Positions 1-10,775 of a stretch of DNA of 64,000 nt are shown here, piece by piece. Location: positions 62,001 through 126,000 of the forward strand of contig BOKO01000003.1 of assembly GCA_016861025.1 (NCBI GenBank). Reading direction: 5' to 3'. The stretch's first letter is position 1. Each line of letters starts with the position of its first letter. Made by a program: the position numbers and the translations under genes. The DNA is from Chloroflexota bacterium (GTDB lineage Bacteria > Chloroflexota > Anaerolineae > Caldilineales > Caldilineaceae). The notes under the pieces were generated by a model. That model did no database searches and was not told the origin of the DNA. It saw only the letters and a program-made list of their open reading frames with translations.

Positions 1-540
1 CCCCGCCATCGTGATCGTCTCGCCGCTGTGCAAGAGTTGCACATCGGTTGGGGTCGGCTGCGTCATCTGGCGCAACTTCTGCTGTTGTGCTTCAACAATG
101 GCGCCAACTTCAGGCGGCGCGCCAACGCGACGCAGATACGCTGTCAGGTTATCGCCATGCTCCAGGTTCTGCACCCACGCCAACTCGGCGATCTCCCATT
201 CGCGCGGGGACATAAAGACGGCGGCGCCGGTCTCCTGCTGCAGCCGCCCTGCCAGCCCGATGTGGTCGGGGTGCATGTGGGTGACGACAATGCGGCGAAT
301 GTCGTTCGGGCGAATGCCAAGCTGAACAAAGACAGCCTGCCAGCCAGCATAGAGTTCGGGTCGATTCAACCCGGCGTCGAGGATCGTCCAGCCATCGGCG
401 TCGCGCAGGAGATAACAGTTGACATGGTTGAGCGCAAAGGGCAGCGGCAATCGAACGCGAAAGATGTCAGCGCAAATTTCGGTGGCTACAACTGTTGTTG
501 GCGTCGCATCTGTGTGAGGCGCCGCATCGGATGCAAACAT
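1..540 (-). CDS. MBL-fold metallo-hydrolase (3' end beyond window)
   Basis: Reading the minus strand from the ATG at 540 gives 180 open codons that run off the window start, so only the N-terminal part is seen. The metallo-beta-lactamase metal-binding signature THMHPDHIG lies near residue 90, preceded by a typical substrate-pocket strand (NCYLLRDADGWTILDAG). The family hydrolyses thioesters, phosphodiesters or lactones using two metals; the substrate cannot be told from this part. The rest of the active site (distal His and Asp) is outside the window. It is divergent from the methylmalonyl-CoA epimerase gene. The MBL call is secure; the specific activity is unknown. Confidence 0.85.
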   Translation of the reverse strand, partial: MFASDAAPHTDATPTTVVATEICADIFRVRLPLPFALNHVNCYLLRDADGWTILDAGLNRPELYAGWQAVFVQLGIRPNDIRRIVVTHMHPDHIGLAGRLQQETGAAVFMSPREWEIAELAWVQNLEHGDNLTAYLRRVGAPPEVGAIVEAQQQKLRQMTQPTPTDVQLLHSGETITMAG

Positions 541-806
541 CTCTGATTTCCTTTTCTTTACGGAAAAATGCACCTGTTTGGGGAGATTCTAGCCAAAATG
601 TGGGGCATACCCGTTGCTTCTGCTGACTTTTTCGATTCTGCAGAAACCATTATACTACAAAAAATGACGCACACTTTAAATAAGCAGTGTGCAACAGGAC
701 AATCAGATGGTTCGGTGCGCCTGTTACGATGACAATATGCGTCCTCAAACAATACAAAGCAAATTATTCGGATTGATTCTCACAAGAAAGAAAAGGAAAA
801 TGCGCT
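541..806. promoter_or_regulatory. Divergent intergenic region, MBL hydrolase / mce
   Basis: This 266-bp AT-richer spacer separates two divergent genes. A TATACT -10-like box at 651-656 could serve the + strand mce gene through a leader of about 140 nt, but no good -35 is seen. A purine-rich stretch with AAGGA just before the ATG at 807 serves as ribosome binding site for mce. I see no gene in it. Confidence 0.4.
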
Positions 807-1207
807 ATGTTTAAACGGCTGGATCACGTGGGCGTTGTCGTTCACGACATCGATGCAACATTGCAAACCTATTGCGGACAGCTCGGATTCAAATTGTTGG
901 AACGGGTGGAAATACCAGAACAAAAAGTCGTTGCAGCTTTTCTGGATGGCGGCAACAGCACCATCGAGTTGATCTCTCCGACTGACGCCGAAAGCGGCAC
1001 AGCGCGGTTTCTCGCCAATCGCGGCGAGGGAACGCACCATGTTTGCTATGAAGTGGATGACATCGAGGCGGCGCTGGCGGAGTTGAGCAAAGCTGGTGTG
1101 CGCTTGATCGATGAAACCCCGCGCCAGGGCGTGCATGGTCTGGTGGCGTTCATTCATCCCAAGGCGACTAACGGTTTGATGATCGAGGTGTTGCAGAAGA
1201 CACATAA

Positions 1208-1211
<4 letters not shown>
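807..1211 (+). CDS. mce: Methylmalonyl-CoA epimerase
   Basis: A 134-residue vicinal-oxygen-chelate protein of normal family length. It interconverts (R)- and (S)-methylmalonyl-CoA, linking propionyl-CoA to succinyl-CoA. Two VOC half-repeats are visible. Expected metal ligands are His7 in LDHVGVVV, the His pair in GTHHVCYEVDDIEAALAEL, and the C-terminal Glu in NGLMIEVLQ. The RQGVHG and HPKATNG segments match the usual PR.G..G and HPKS.NG signatures of this enzyme. Its stop overlaps the GTG of the next gene by 4 nt (GTGA), so the two are probably translationally coupled. No mutase gene is visible in the window. Confidence 0.9.
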
Positions 1212-1630
<419 letters not shown>

Positions 1631-1640
1631 CCTTAAATCG

Positions 1641-2297
1641 ATGCGGTTCATGTTGCAGCGAACGTTCCACTTTGAACCATTGCTCTGGAAAACTTCGTCT
1701 CGCTCGCGCGATGGCGTGCTGAATGGGCTTCTCTGGCTGGCGACCGCTGGATGGGTGGGGCTTTATGGCAGTTTGGCGTGGCTGCTGTGGCGCGATGGCG
1801 TCGCCGCATGGGGAATAACACACACGCTTCTGCTGACATGCAGCGTTGTGATAGGGGTGGCTGTTCTGCTGGGGTGGCGTTCGGCATTCATCAGGCGTTC
1901 ACTATCCAGGCGCCGTTGGAGGGCGCTGACCCTCGAGCAACTCATGGCGCTGACGCCCAACGAATTTGAGGAATATGTGGCCGATCGTCTCTTTACACAG
2001 CGCGGCTATCATGTCGAAAACATGCGCGACACCAAAGATGGCGGCATCGACGTGTTGGTTACTGACCGTCTCGGTCAGAGAGCGATCGTGCAATGCAAAC
2101 GTTATCGCGGCACTGTGGGCGCCGGCGTCGTGCGTGAACTGTACGGAACCATGATCCATGAAGGCGCCACGTATGCATACCTCGTAACCAGCGGCGCCAT
2201 CAGCAACGACGCGCGACGGTGGGCAATGGGCAAACCGATGGAACTGATCGACGGCGCGCAGCTGGTCGAGCTCAGCAAAACAGACGGAATTTTATGA
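1641..2297 (+). CDS. Membrane-anchored Mrr-like restriction-endonuclease-fold protein
   Basis: A 218-residue protein with two predicted membrane helices (about 28-52 and 58-80) followed by a cytoplasmic Mrr_cat / restriction-endonuclease-like domain (about 100-218). The PD-(D/E)XK core is visible as GGIDVLV and QRAIVQCKRY, supplying the catalytic Asp and Gln-x-Lys. The domain opens with the usual LTPNEFEEYVADRLFTQRGY. The ATG at 1641 was chosen because upstream codons overlap the DUF59 gene. It shares an ATGA overlap with the following phosphodiesterase gene. Mrr-like proteins cleave modified or foreign DNA, but membrane-tethered versions are poorly understood, so a defence role is only inferred. 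Confidence 0.8.
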   Translation: MRFMLQRTFHFEPLLWKTSSRSRDGVLNGLLWLATAGWVGLYGSLAWLLWRDGVAAWGITHTLLLTCSVVIGVAVLLGWRSAFIRRSLSRRRWRALTLEQLMALTPNEFEEYVADRLFTQRGYHVENMRDTKDGGIDVLVTDRLGQRAIVQCKRYRGTVGAGVVRELYGTMIHEGATYAYLVTSGAISNDARRWAMGKPMELIDGAQLVELSKTDGIL

Positions 2298-3040
2298 GCA
2301 AAAAAACCGCAATATTTGCACATCGCGGCGCGCGGCAAGTTGCGCCTGAAAACACGTTGCCGGCGTTCGAACGAGCGCTGGCGATGGGCGTCGCCGGGAT
2401 CGAGTTCGACGTTCATCGCAGCGCCGATGGGCGTCTGGTCATCATTCATGATTTTTCTGTAGACAAAACCACAAACGGCCGTGGCCTGGTTGCACAGATG
2501 AGCTCGACTGAGTTGCGTCAACTGGATGCTGGCAGTCACTTCAGCACAACGTTTGCCGGTGCACAGATTCCCTTCCTCGAAGAAGTGCTCGACCTGGTCG
2601 GCGACCGCTGCCGGCTCAATATCGAGATCAAAAGCATGGATCCCTACGCCAATGACGCGTCGAGCGACGTGGCGGCGGTCATCCGCGACCGCAACCTTTA
2701 CGAGCAGGTGATCGTTTCCAGCTTCAACCCGATCACTTTGATCAAGCTGCGCCATCTCGATCCCAAAATCGCGTTGGGGATGCTCTACGACGATACGATG
2801 CCTGCATTCTTGCGCATGGTGTGGGCCGGCCCCCCGATCTGCCCCGAAGCGCAACATCCGCATCACAAATTGATCGACGCGGACTTCATGGCATGGGCGC
2901 GCGCACTGCCCGCTGCGGTCAACACCTGGACGGTCAATGATGTGGCGGAAGCGCGCCGCCTCGCTGCGTTGGGCGTTGATGTCATCATGACCGACCTGCC
3001 CGATCTGATCCTGCAGGGGTTGGCCGCCGATGGCGCTTGA
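2294..3040 (+). CDS. Glycerophosphodiester phosphodiesterase
   Basis: A 248-residue cytoplasmic GDPD-family enzyme. It hydrolyses glycerophosphodiesters to glycerol-3-phosphate and an alcohol in phospholipid turnover. The diagnostic motifs are present: AHRGARQVAPENTLPAF (catalytic His/Arg), GIEFDVHRSADG (metal-binding Glu/Asp), HDF, and LNIEIKS (second metal Glu). The TIM barrel closes with VNTWTVND and GVDVIMTDLP. The start at 2294 overlaps the preceding stop (ATGA). There is no signal peptide, so a cytosolic UgpQ-like role is likelier than a periplasmic GlpQ one. Confidence 0.92.
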   Translation: MSKKTAIFAHRGARQVAPENTLPAFERALAMGVAGIEFDVHRSADGRLVIIHDFSVDKTTNGRGLVAQMSSTELRQLDAGSHFSTTFAGAQIPFLEEVLDLVGDRCRLNIEIKSMDPYANDASSDVAAVIRDRNLYEQVIVSSFNPITLIKLRHLDPKIALGMLYDDTMPAFLRMVWAGPPICPEAQHPHHKLIDADFMAWARALPAAVNTWTVNDVAEARRLAALGVDVIMTDLPDLILQGLAADGA

Positions 3041-3068
3041 AGGCGGGAATTACTGAAGGTGCATTGAG

Positions 3069-4010
3069 ATGGCGACGGCGACGGCGCCCGGCAAGATTAT
3101 TCTGGTTGGCGAGCACGCAGTGGTGTATGGTCGGCCCGCTATCGCTGCGCCGGTGTGGCAGCGCGTGGCGACAGCGACGATTGAGCCAGCAGCGCCGGGC
3201 GACGGCTGCTCGCTTCATGCCCGCGATGTCGAACTAGACATACACCTGAGGACGGCGAGGGATGATGAACCGTTGGCGGTGGTGACGCGGCTGGCGCTGG
3301 CTCAGCTTGGCATCGAGCAGGAGCCGGACTGGCGCATCAAGCTGCATAGCGAGATTCCGATTGCCAGCGGGTTGGGCAGCGGCGCGGCGCTGAGCACGGC
3401 ATTGGTGCGCGCCATCTTTCGCCAGCTTGGTCGCGAGGCGGAACCTGCACAGGTGAGCAGCCTGGTCTATGAAAGCGAGCGCTTTTATCACGGTGCGCCC
3501 AGCGGCATCGACAACACGGTGGTGGCGTATGGGCAACCGATCTGGTTTGTCAAAGGTCGGGAAATCGAGCCGTTCACACCTTCCGTCCCGTTGACCATTG
3601 CCATCGCCGACAGCGGCGTGCGCAGCCCCACCAAAGCGACGGTCGGCGATGTGCGGCGTGCATGGCAGCGCGAGCCGGCGCGCTACGAAAGCATCTTCGA
3701 TGCAATCGGCGAGCTGGTGTGCGCGGCGCGGCGCGCGATGGAAGTGGGCGACCTGCCGGCGCTGGGACAACTGTTCGACGCCAACCAGACGCTGCTGGAG
3801 TCGCTCGATGTCAGCTCAGAGACGCTGCATCGGCTGGTTGCGGCGGCGCGGCGGGCAGGTGCACTGGGCGCCAAGCTTAGCGGCGGCGGGCGCGGCGGCA
3901 ATGTGATTGCGCTGGTTGAAGAAGACGCCGTTGATGCAGTGAGCGGTGCATTGTACACCTCCGGAGCGCAGCAAGTGATTGTGACGCGAATTGGGGCGGA
4001 GGCGCGCTGA
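3069..4010 (+). CDS. mvk: Mevalonate kinase
   Basis: A 313-residue GHMP kinase that phosphorylates mevalonate in the mevalonate route to isopentenyl diphosphate. The three GHMP motifs are visible: APGKIILVGEHAVVYGRPA at the N terminus, PIASGLGSGAALSTAL (ATP-binding loop, around residue 100), and KLSGGGRGGNVIAL near the C terminus. SGIDNTV carries the catalytic Asp region. GEHAVVYGRPA favours mevalonate kinase over galactokinase or homoserine kinase. It closes the + strand run, 28 nt after the GDPD gene. No other mevalonate-pathway gene lies beside it. Product naming within the family is fairly secure. Confidence 0.85.
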   Translation: MATATAPGKIILVGEHAVVYGRPAIAAPVWQRVATATIEPAAPGDGCSLHARDVELDIHLRTARDDEPLAVVTRLALAQLGIEQEPDWRIKLHSEIPIASGLGSGAALSTALVRAIFRQLGREAEPAQVSSLVYESERFYHGAPSGIDNTVVAYGQPIWFVKGREIEPFTPSVPLTIAIADSGVRSPTKATVGDVRRAWQREPARYESIFDAIGELVCAARRAMEVGDLPALGQLFDANQTLLESLDVSSETLHRLVAAARRAGALGAKLSGGGRGGNVIALVEEDAVDAVSGALYTSGAQQVIVTRIGAEAR

Positions 4011-4014
4011 CGTT

Positions 4015-5130
4015 TTACATGGACTGCGGTTCGACGCCGGGCAGCCAAAGCGTCAGACAGATCGAGTTGGCGGACTCGTGCTCCACAGTCAACTGGCCGC
4101 CATGCAACTGGGCGACTGTGCGCGCCACAGCCAGCCCGAGATCAATGTCGGCCTCATCAACCGCCGCTTGCGCCGTCCCCTGCTCACCGATTCGGGCGGG
4201 GGGATGAGGCGGCATTTCAATGTCGTCGCAACGAATTGCCAGCCCCACATAAGGAACACTGTACTCCACACTGCACTCGATGAGAGCGGCTTCATCCCGG
4301 CGTCTGCGCTCAATAAACTCGTACAATCGACGCAACGCTTCACTGACCAGACGGACCTCGACATTTACGTTGCGCTCTCGCTGCTCTGTACGGAGATGAA
4401 CCGATTTCGGAAGCGTCCCATTTGCGGATGGTAGATCGTGCAGGAGATCGTTCCAAAGCGACCAGGCATTGACAGGTTCAAGATATTTGGGCGACCTGGT
4501 GTAGGTCTGTAATTCCGCCAGAAGCAGAAAACTTTCGATCAATTGCTGCAATCGACGCCCGCCCTGCAGAATTCTCTCTGCGATCATGCGCAATTCTTCC
4601 ACGCTGAGGTTGCTTTCATCACTCGATGTCAACAATTCAGCGTAGCCAAGCACAAACGTCAGCGGAGTGCGAAATTCGTGCTGCAGCAGACCAACAATGC
4701 GGTTGCGCAGCTGCTCCATGCCGCGTTCGATCTCCTCCGCTATCAGTCGCCGCCGTTTGAGTGCATTCTCGATAGCGGCGACCAGATCTTTGGGGTCGAT
4801 CGGCTTGCTGAGATAGTCCTCGATGCCGATTGACTTGGCGCGGCGCTGATCCTCTATGGTTGCGCGCGCAGTGAGGAAAATGATGGGCAACAGACGCAGC
4901 TCAGGATCCGAACGTATCTGCTGCAACAATGTGTGGCCGTCCATGACCGGCATGTTGACATCGCAAACGATCACATCCGGCTGCGACTGACGCAGTTGTT
5001 CGAGCGCTTCCAGCCCGTGGCGGGCGCTCATCGTTGCATAGCCGTATGACTGGAGTGTTTCCACCAGCGCCAGACTGAGGCTGGCATCGTCTTCGACGAT
5101 CAAAACTGTCGCCGCAGGATTTTCATTCAT
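4015..5130 (-). CDS. Receiver-histidine kinase hybrid with a degenerate ATPase domain
   Basis: A 371-residue protein from the ATG at 5130 (an in-frame start at 5196 would add 22 atypical residues). Residues 7-120 are a receiver domain with the acidic pair IVEDD, phospho-acceptor Asp57 in VIVCDVNMPVMDG, and a conserved Lys in YLSKP. A HisKA dimerisation helix follows, with candidate phospho-His151 in LLQHEFRTPLTF. The C-terminal third has the outline of a GHKL ATPase (end motif IDLGLAVARTVAQLHGG). However, the N-box position reads VSEALRRLYEFIERRRRDE without the usual Asn, and CDDIEMP replaces DxGxG. ATP binding may be lost. Tail-to-tail with mvk. Confidence 0.8.
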   Translation of the reverse strand: MNENPAATVLIVEDDASLSLALVETLQSYGYATMSARHGLEALEQLRQSQPDVIVCDVNMPVMDGHTLLQQIRSDPELRLLPIIFLTARATIEDQRRAKSIGIEDYLSKPIDPKDLVAAIENALKRRRLIAEEIERGMEQLRNRIVGLLQHEFRTPLTFVLGYAELLTSSDESNLSVEELRMIAERILQGGRRLQQLIESFLLLAELQTYTRSPKYLEPVNAWSLWNDLLHDLPSANGTLPKSVHLRTEQRERNVNVEVRLVSEALRRLYEFIERRRRDEAALIECSVEYSVPYVGLAIRCDDIEMPPHPPARIGEQGTAQAAVDEADIDLGLAVARTVAQLHGGQLTVEHESANSICLTLWLPGVEPQSM

Positions 5131-5208
5131 CTGATCTGCTGTCTTGTTGGCATACGTTGGCCTGAAATATAGTCCTGGCGATGCAAAGCGCTGCACCGCC
5201 AGAACTGC

Positions 5209-7653
<2,445 letters not shown>

Positions 7654-8035
7654 AATCACTCCATTTCTTGTTGGTCAGGCTGGAATTGCTGAGTTGATTG
7701 TCGTCAATAAGCGACACGGCAACGAACCAGCGAAGAGGCATCGTCTCCGCTCGATTGTTATGATAGAAACAAGAATTCAGGCGCACCGTCAACGTTGAGC
7801 ACCAGTATGCGACAGGATAGCCGATTTGCCAAACCCCGTTTCACCTGTCAAAGCGGCCTGTCATATCGCCTGGCCTATCTTCACGGCGCCTTTTTTGTCG
7901 AGATCGTCTTCTGGTATTGGCTTCAATGTTGCGCTATACTAGCCAACAGGCTAGACCCATCACCCACCACCGCGTGCGCCAGACAGCAACCTGGAATTCT
8001 GCGACGGGATGCAGCGCAGCTAAAGGACGCAGACC
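7654..8035. promoter_or_regulatory. Divergent intergenic region, glgB / isoprenoid-synthase-like gene
   Basis: A 382-bp spacer between divergent genes. A consensus-like TATACT -10 box at 7935-7940 points at the + strand gene at 8036, with a leader of about 90 nt, but its -35 region is poor (TGGTAT at 7912-7917). An AAGGA ribosome binding site lies 9 nt before the ATG at 8036. I see no convincing gene in the spacer. Confidence 0.35.
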
Positions 8036-8989
8036 ATGCATACATCCAGGTTATGCCTGGCTGAAAGCGAGCAGACCCACCTGCGCAGGTGCTGGCGCAG
8101 CGTCTTCGACGCGCGCTGGTCTGGCGCCGAGTCGCTGCTGGCGCGCATTTCACCGCCAAACTGGGCGCTGGAATGGTCGCTGCCGGGCTGGCTTGGCGAC
8201 GCCATGCAACTCTCGATGGACAAAAGCAGAGAGGTGACGCTCGGCAATCTCTTTGGTCTTGCCTACGTCCGTCTGCACGACGATCTGAACGATGAACGTT
8301 TTGTCCATGAGGAGCGAGTTGAGGCGCTGGCGCTTGCCACGCTTCTCTATCAGCGCTGGCTGGCGGTGTATATTCGGCTGTTTGGAGACGACGCCCAGTT
8401 TTGGAGCTGCTTCGAGCGTTATCTCGATCAGTGGCTTCAGGCATCCCTGGAGAGCAGCCAGACGTTGTCGATTCCGTTTGATCGTTACGACGAAACACAC
8501 TTCCTGGCGTTGGGTCATCGCGGTGCATTGATCAAAGTATGCGCTGCGGCGACTTGTCGGTTGACGGGGCGTGAAGAACTGTTGCCGCAGCTCGAACACT
8601 GTCTTGATCAACTGATGATCGGCGCGGTGCTGCTCGATCACGCCGCCGATTGGCAGGAGGATTTGGAAGCGATGCGCCCGAATGTTTTTGTAGCCTCCAT
8701 CTCGCCGCTGCCGCAGACCGATGCATACGCGGCGGCGAATCGCACCGCCGTCCTGCGCGAGTTGAGCATCGGACGCGGCGCGCGCTCCTACTTTGCAGTG
8801 ATCGACAGCCGGCTGAGCACAGCGCAGATCACAGCCGAAATCATCGGGATGCCAGCATTGGCAAATGACTGTGCGTGGCTTCGCCAGCATGCCGCTTCCT
8901 ATCGCCGTGGAGTAACCACAGCTGCGCGTCGCAAGTTGAGCGAAATCAGCGCAGAACTGCTCGGCGCATCGATCAAAGCGCAGCCATAA
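8036..8989 (+). CDS. Class I isoprenoid-synthase-fold-like protein
   Basis: A 317-residue, mostly helical, soluble protein. Two Asp-rich motifs stand at the spacing expected of class I terpenoid/prenyl synthases: DDLND at 82-86 (in LAYVRLHDDLNDE) and DHAADWQEDL at 201-210. In that fold these bind the Mg-diphosphate of an isoprenoid substrate. The rest does not let me name a product, and no KxxxxK/R or FQxxDD-type chain-elongation motif is obvious, so it need not be a standard prenyltransferase. It lies 90 nt upstream of a small leader-like peptide gene, apparently as an operon. Fold call moderate, activity unknown. Confidence 0.55.
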   Translation: MHTSRLCLAESEQTHLRRCWRSVFDARWSGAESLLARISPPNWALEWSLPGWLGDAMQLSMDKSREVTLGNLFGLAYVRLHDDLNDERFVHEERVEALALATLLYQRWLAVYIRLFGDDAQFWSCFERYLDQWLQASLESSQTLSIPFDRYDETHFLALGHRGALIKVCAAATCRLTGREELLPQLEHCLDQLMIGAVLLDHAADWQEDLEAMRPNVFVASISPLPQTDAYAAANRTAVLRELSIGRGARSYFAVIDSRLSTAQITAEIIGMPALANDCAWLRQHAASYRRGVTTAARRKLSEISAELLGASIKAQP

Positions 8990-9079
8990 CCCTGCACTGG
9001 AACGGATCGGGCGTGAACATATCGGTCAACAAGAGCGAATTTGGATAGTGCAAAGAATCACCAAAAGGAGGAAGGACTC

Positions 9080-9310
9080 ATGGCAACGCAGGCGCAGATG
9101 GAGCGATTGATCGGCAAAGCGCTGCTCGACGAACAATTTCGGGCGCTTCTGCTGGAAGACCCAGAGAAAGCAGCGCGGCAGATGCGCTATCGACTCGATG
9201 GCGGGCAGGCAGCGCGTATCCGCAGCCTGGACCCCAAATCGCTGGAAGAGGTGGCGGACAGTTTCAATCAAGTTCTTGCCCAGCCGCATCATTCCTTGGG
9301 TTTCTGGTAA
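9080..9310 (+). CDS. Small NHLP-clan (Os1348-like) leader-type peptide
   Basis: A 76-residue protein with a near-perfect Shine-Dalgarno (AAAAGGAGGAAGG, ending about 5 nt before the ATG). The body resembles nitrile-hydratase-alpha-like leader peptides: MERLIGKALLDEQFRALLLE, then DPEKAARQMRYRL, then RIRSLDPKSLEEVADSFNQVL. In this clan such peptides are often precursors of ribosomally made, modified natural products. After the leader-like body only a short tail remains, QPHHSLGFW, which is aromatic- and His-rich. No radical-SAM, LanM, YcaO or export gene is adjacent. It follows the isoprenoid-synthase-like gene by 90 nt. Family assignment is from remembered patterns; precursor function is inferred. 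Confidence 0.6.
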   Translation: MATQAQMERLIGKALLDEQFRALLLEDPEKAARQMRYRLDGGQAARIRSLDPKSLEEVADSFNQVLAQPHHSLGFW

Positions 9311-9396
9311 GCCAGGTTTCAAACTTTGCGTATGATGACTGTGGATAGTCTCGTTGAGCGCCCTGAATCCGTGGCGGGAGACGCCAGGACACAGAA

Positions 9397-10476
9397 TCAT
9401 GGTGTAAACATCGGAAAAATATAGGTCTGCACCAGTTGATTGAGCACCAGATAGATCAACGGGCTGGCGGCGGCGATGCTGGCGCGGATAACCGCGCCGA
9501 AGTCGCGGAAGGGCAGACTCGGCGCAGCCAGGATATGCTTCTGAAAGGAAATGAGGAGTTCAGTGCGATCGGCAAGCGCTTTGAGCTGCTCTACGTCGGC
9601 TGGCGGCGCCGTCGCCAACGTCTGTTGCACCTGCAGCAGATCGTCGGAGATATTGCCGAGCACTCGTTCGCGCTCACGAACAATCTGCCGATGCACACCC
9701 CACAACGGCGCAAAGAGCGCCATCAAGCCAAAGCTCGAAAGGCTGAGCACCAGCCAGCCGCCGCCAGCGCGCGGTGGCCCGACGATGATGAGCGGAATCA
9801 GGAAAATCCCGACGAACGCCAGGCTCTGCACCAGGCTGATCCGGCCAAAGGGAAGCAGTGGGGTTGGGTCGAAGACGTTCACTTGCAGCGGCTGGCGCGC
9901 AAGTGCGCTCAACGCCGCCGCGTTGCGAATGCTGGTGTAGACCAGGCTCAGCACGGCCGTGAAGGCGACCAGATAATAAAGCAACATCACGCCAACCGCC
10001 AGCATGTCAGTGAAGCCGTGCTGCACCAGCCGGCGCACGCCACTGGCGGGGACGATGAAAAAGAGCGTCACCAGCCCGGCTGCCAACGCCACAATGATCC
10101 ATTCAACCACAACCCGATCGCACATCAGTCTGACGACATGCCGTTCGTAGGCTGCGTCATCGATCTTGACCGCGGGTCGCAACTGCACCAGCCCGCGGAT
10201 GGTGGTCTGCTTGAGCAGCCGCATGTGGATCAGGATGTACAGCACCACCACCAGCGTAGCCGCCGCCTCGATCAACTCACTGCGCTCCTGCGGCCCCCAC
10301 ACGACCATCCGCTGTTTCAGCAGAATTTCCAGACCAATGCTGGCTATTCCCAACAAAAAGACCCCTCCCACAACGGCTGCGAAAGGCAAGGGCAGCCGAT
10401 CGAGAAGGGTCATGCTCAGGCGCGCCCACTCTTTTTCTTTGAATTCCTGATCGGCAGGGAGCAGTGCTTCAGTCAC
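9397..10476 (-). CDS. Polytopic membrane protein of unknown function
   Basis: A 359-residue protein from a GTG at 10476, preceded by GAGG at 9-nt spacing; a TTG at 10569 would add 31 unlikely residues. About seven to eight hydrophobic helices are visible: FAAVVGGVFLLGIASIGLEI, LIEAAATLVVVLYILIHM, VEWIIVALAAGLVTLFFIV, MLAVGVMLLYYLVAFTAVL, LAFVGIFLIPLIIV, and LVLSLSSFGLMALFAPLW, plus a C-terminal one. A cytoplasmic coiled segment (RERERVLGNISDDLLQVQQT) precedes the last helix. I recognise no family. It is convergent with the peptide gene at 9080. Confidence 0.65.
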   Translation of the reverse strand: MTEALLPADQEFKEKEWARLSMTLLDRLPLPFAAVVGGVFLLGIASIGLEILLKQRMVVWGPQERSELIEAAATLVVVLYILIHMRLLKQTTIRGLVQLRPAVKIDDAAYERHVVRLMCDRVVVEWIIVALAAGLVTLFFIVPASGVRRLVQHGFTDMLAVGVMLLYYLVAFTAVLSLVYTSIRNAAALSALARQPLQVNVFDPTPLLPFGRISLVQSLAFVGIFLIPLIIVGPPRAGGGWLVLSLSSFGLMALFAPLWGVHRQIVRERERVLGNISDDLLQVQQTLATAPPADVEQLKALADRTELLISFQKHILAAPSLPFRDFGAVIRASIAAASPLIYLVLNQLVQTYIFPMFTP

Positions 10477-10775
10477 GGAACGATTCCTCAGCCTGCTGGC
10501 AATGACGGTGCTTTGAGCGATTTCTGAAAACCGAGACGAGTGGCGGTTGCAAAGAACGACAATCTGCAATTGCCTGTTTCGGTTATACTTCAGATTGGCT
10601 GCGTCGTCAATGCGTTATGTTTGCGTCCAGGTGCATCCCAACCAGCCACATAAAGAGGGAGCGCCCTACTCTACGCTCTGTGCGGCGAGCTTGCGACGCT
10701 CCCCTTCCCTATCAAAGCAGGCGCCACCACAAATCTGACCTTAAACGAGATGGTTCGGTGGGATAATTGAACGCC
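10477..10775. other. Spacer between membrane-protein gene and subtilase gene
   Basis: This 299-bp stretch lies upstream of the - strand membrane-protein gene and downstream of the subtilase gene. It contains a TTATACT-like box near 10583 on the + strand, but no gene follows it. I see no convincing open frame, RNA or repeat. Confidence 0.45.

Noticed and set aside
9436..10527. 363-codon + strand frame opposite the membrane-protein gene
   Set aside because: Its product is rich in Gln, His and Arg without domain features, whereas the - strand frame has clean membrane helices and a good start.
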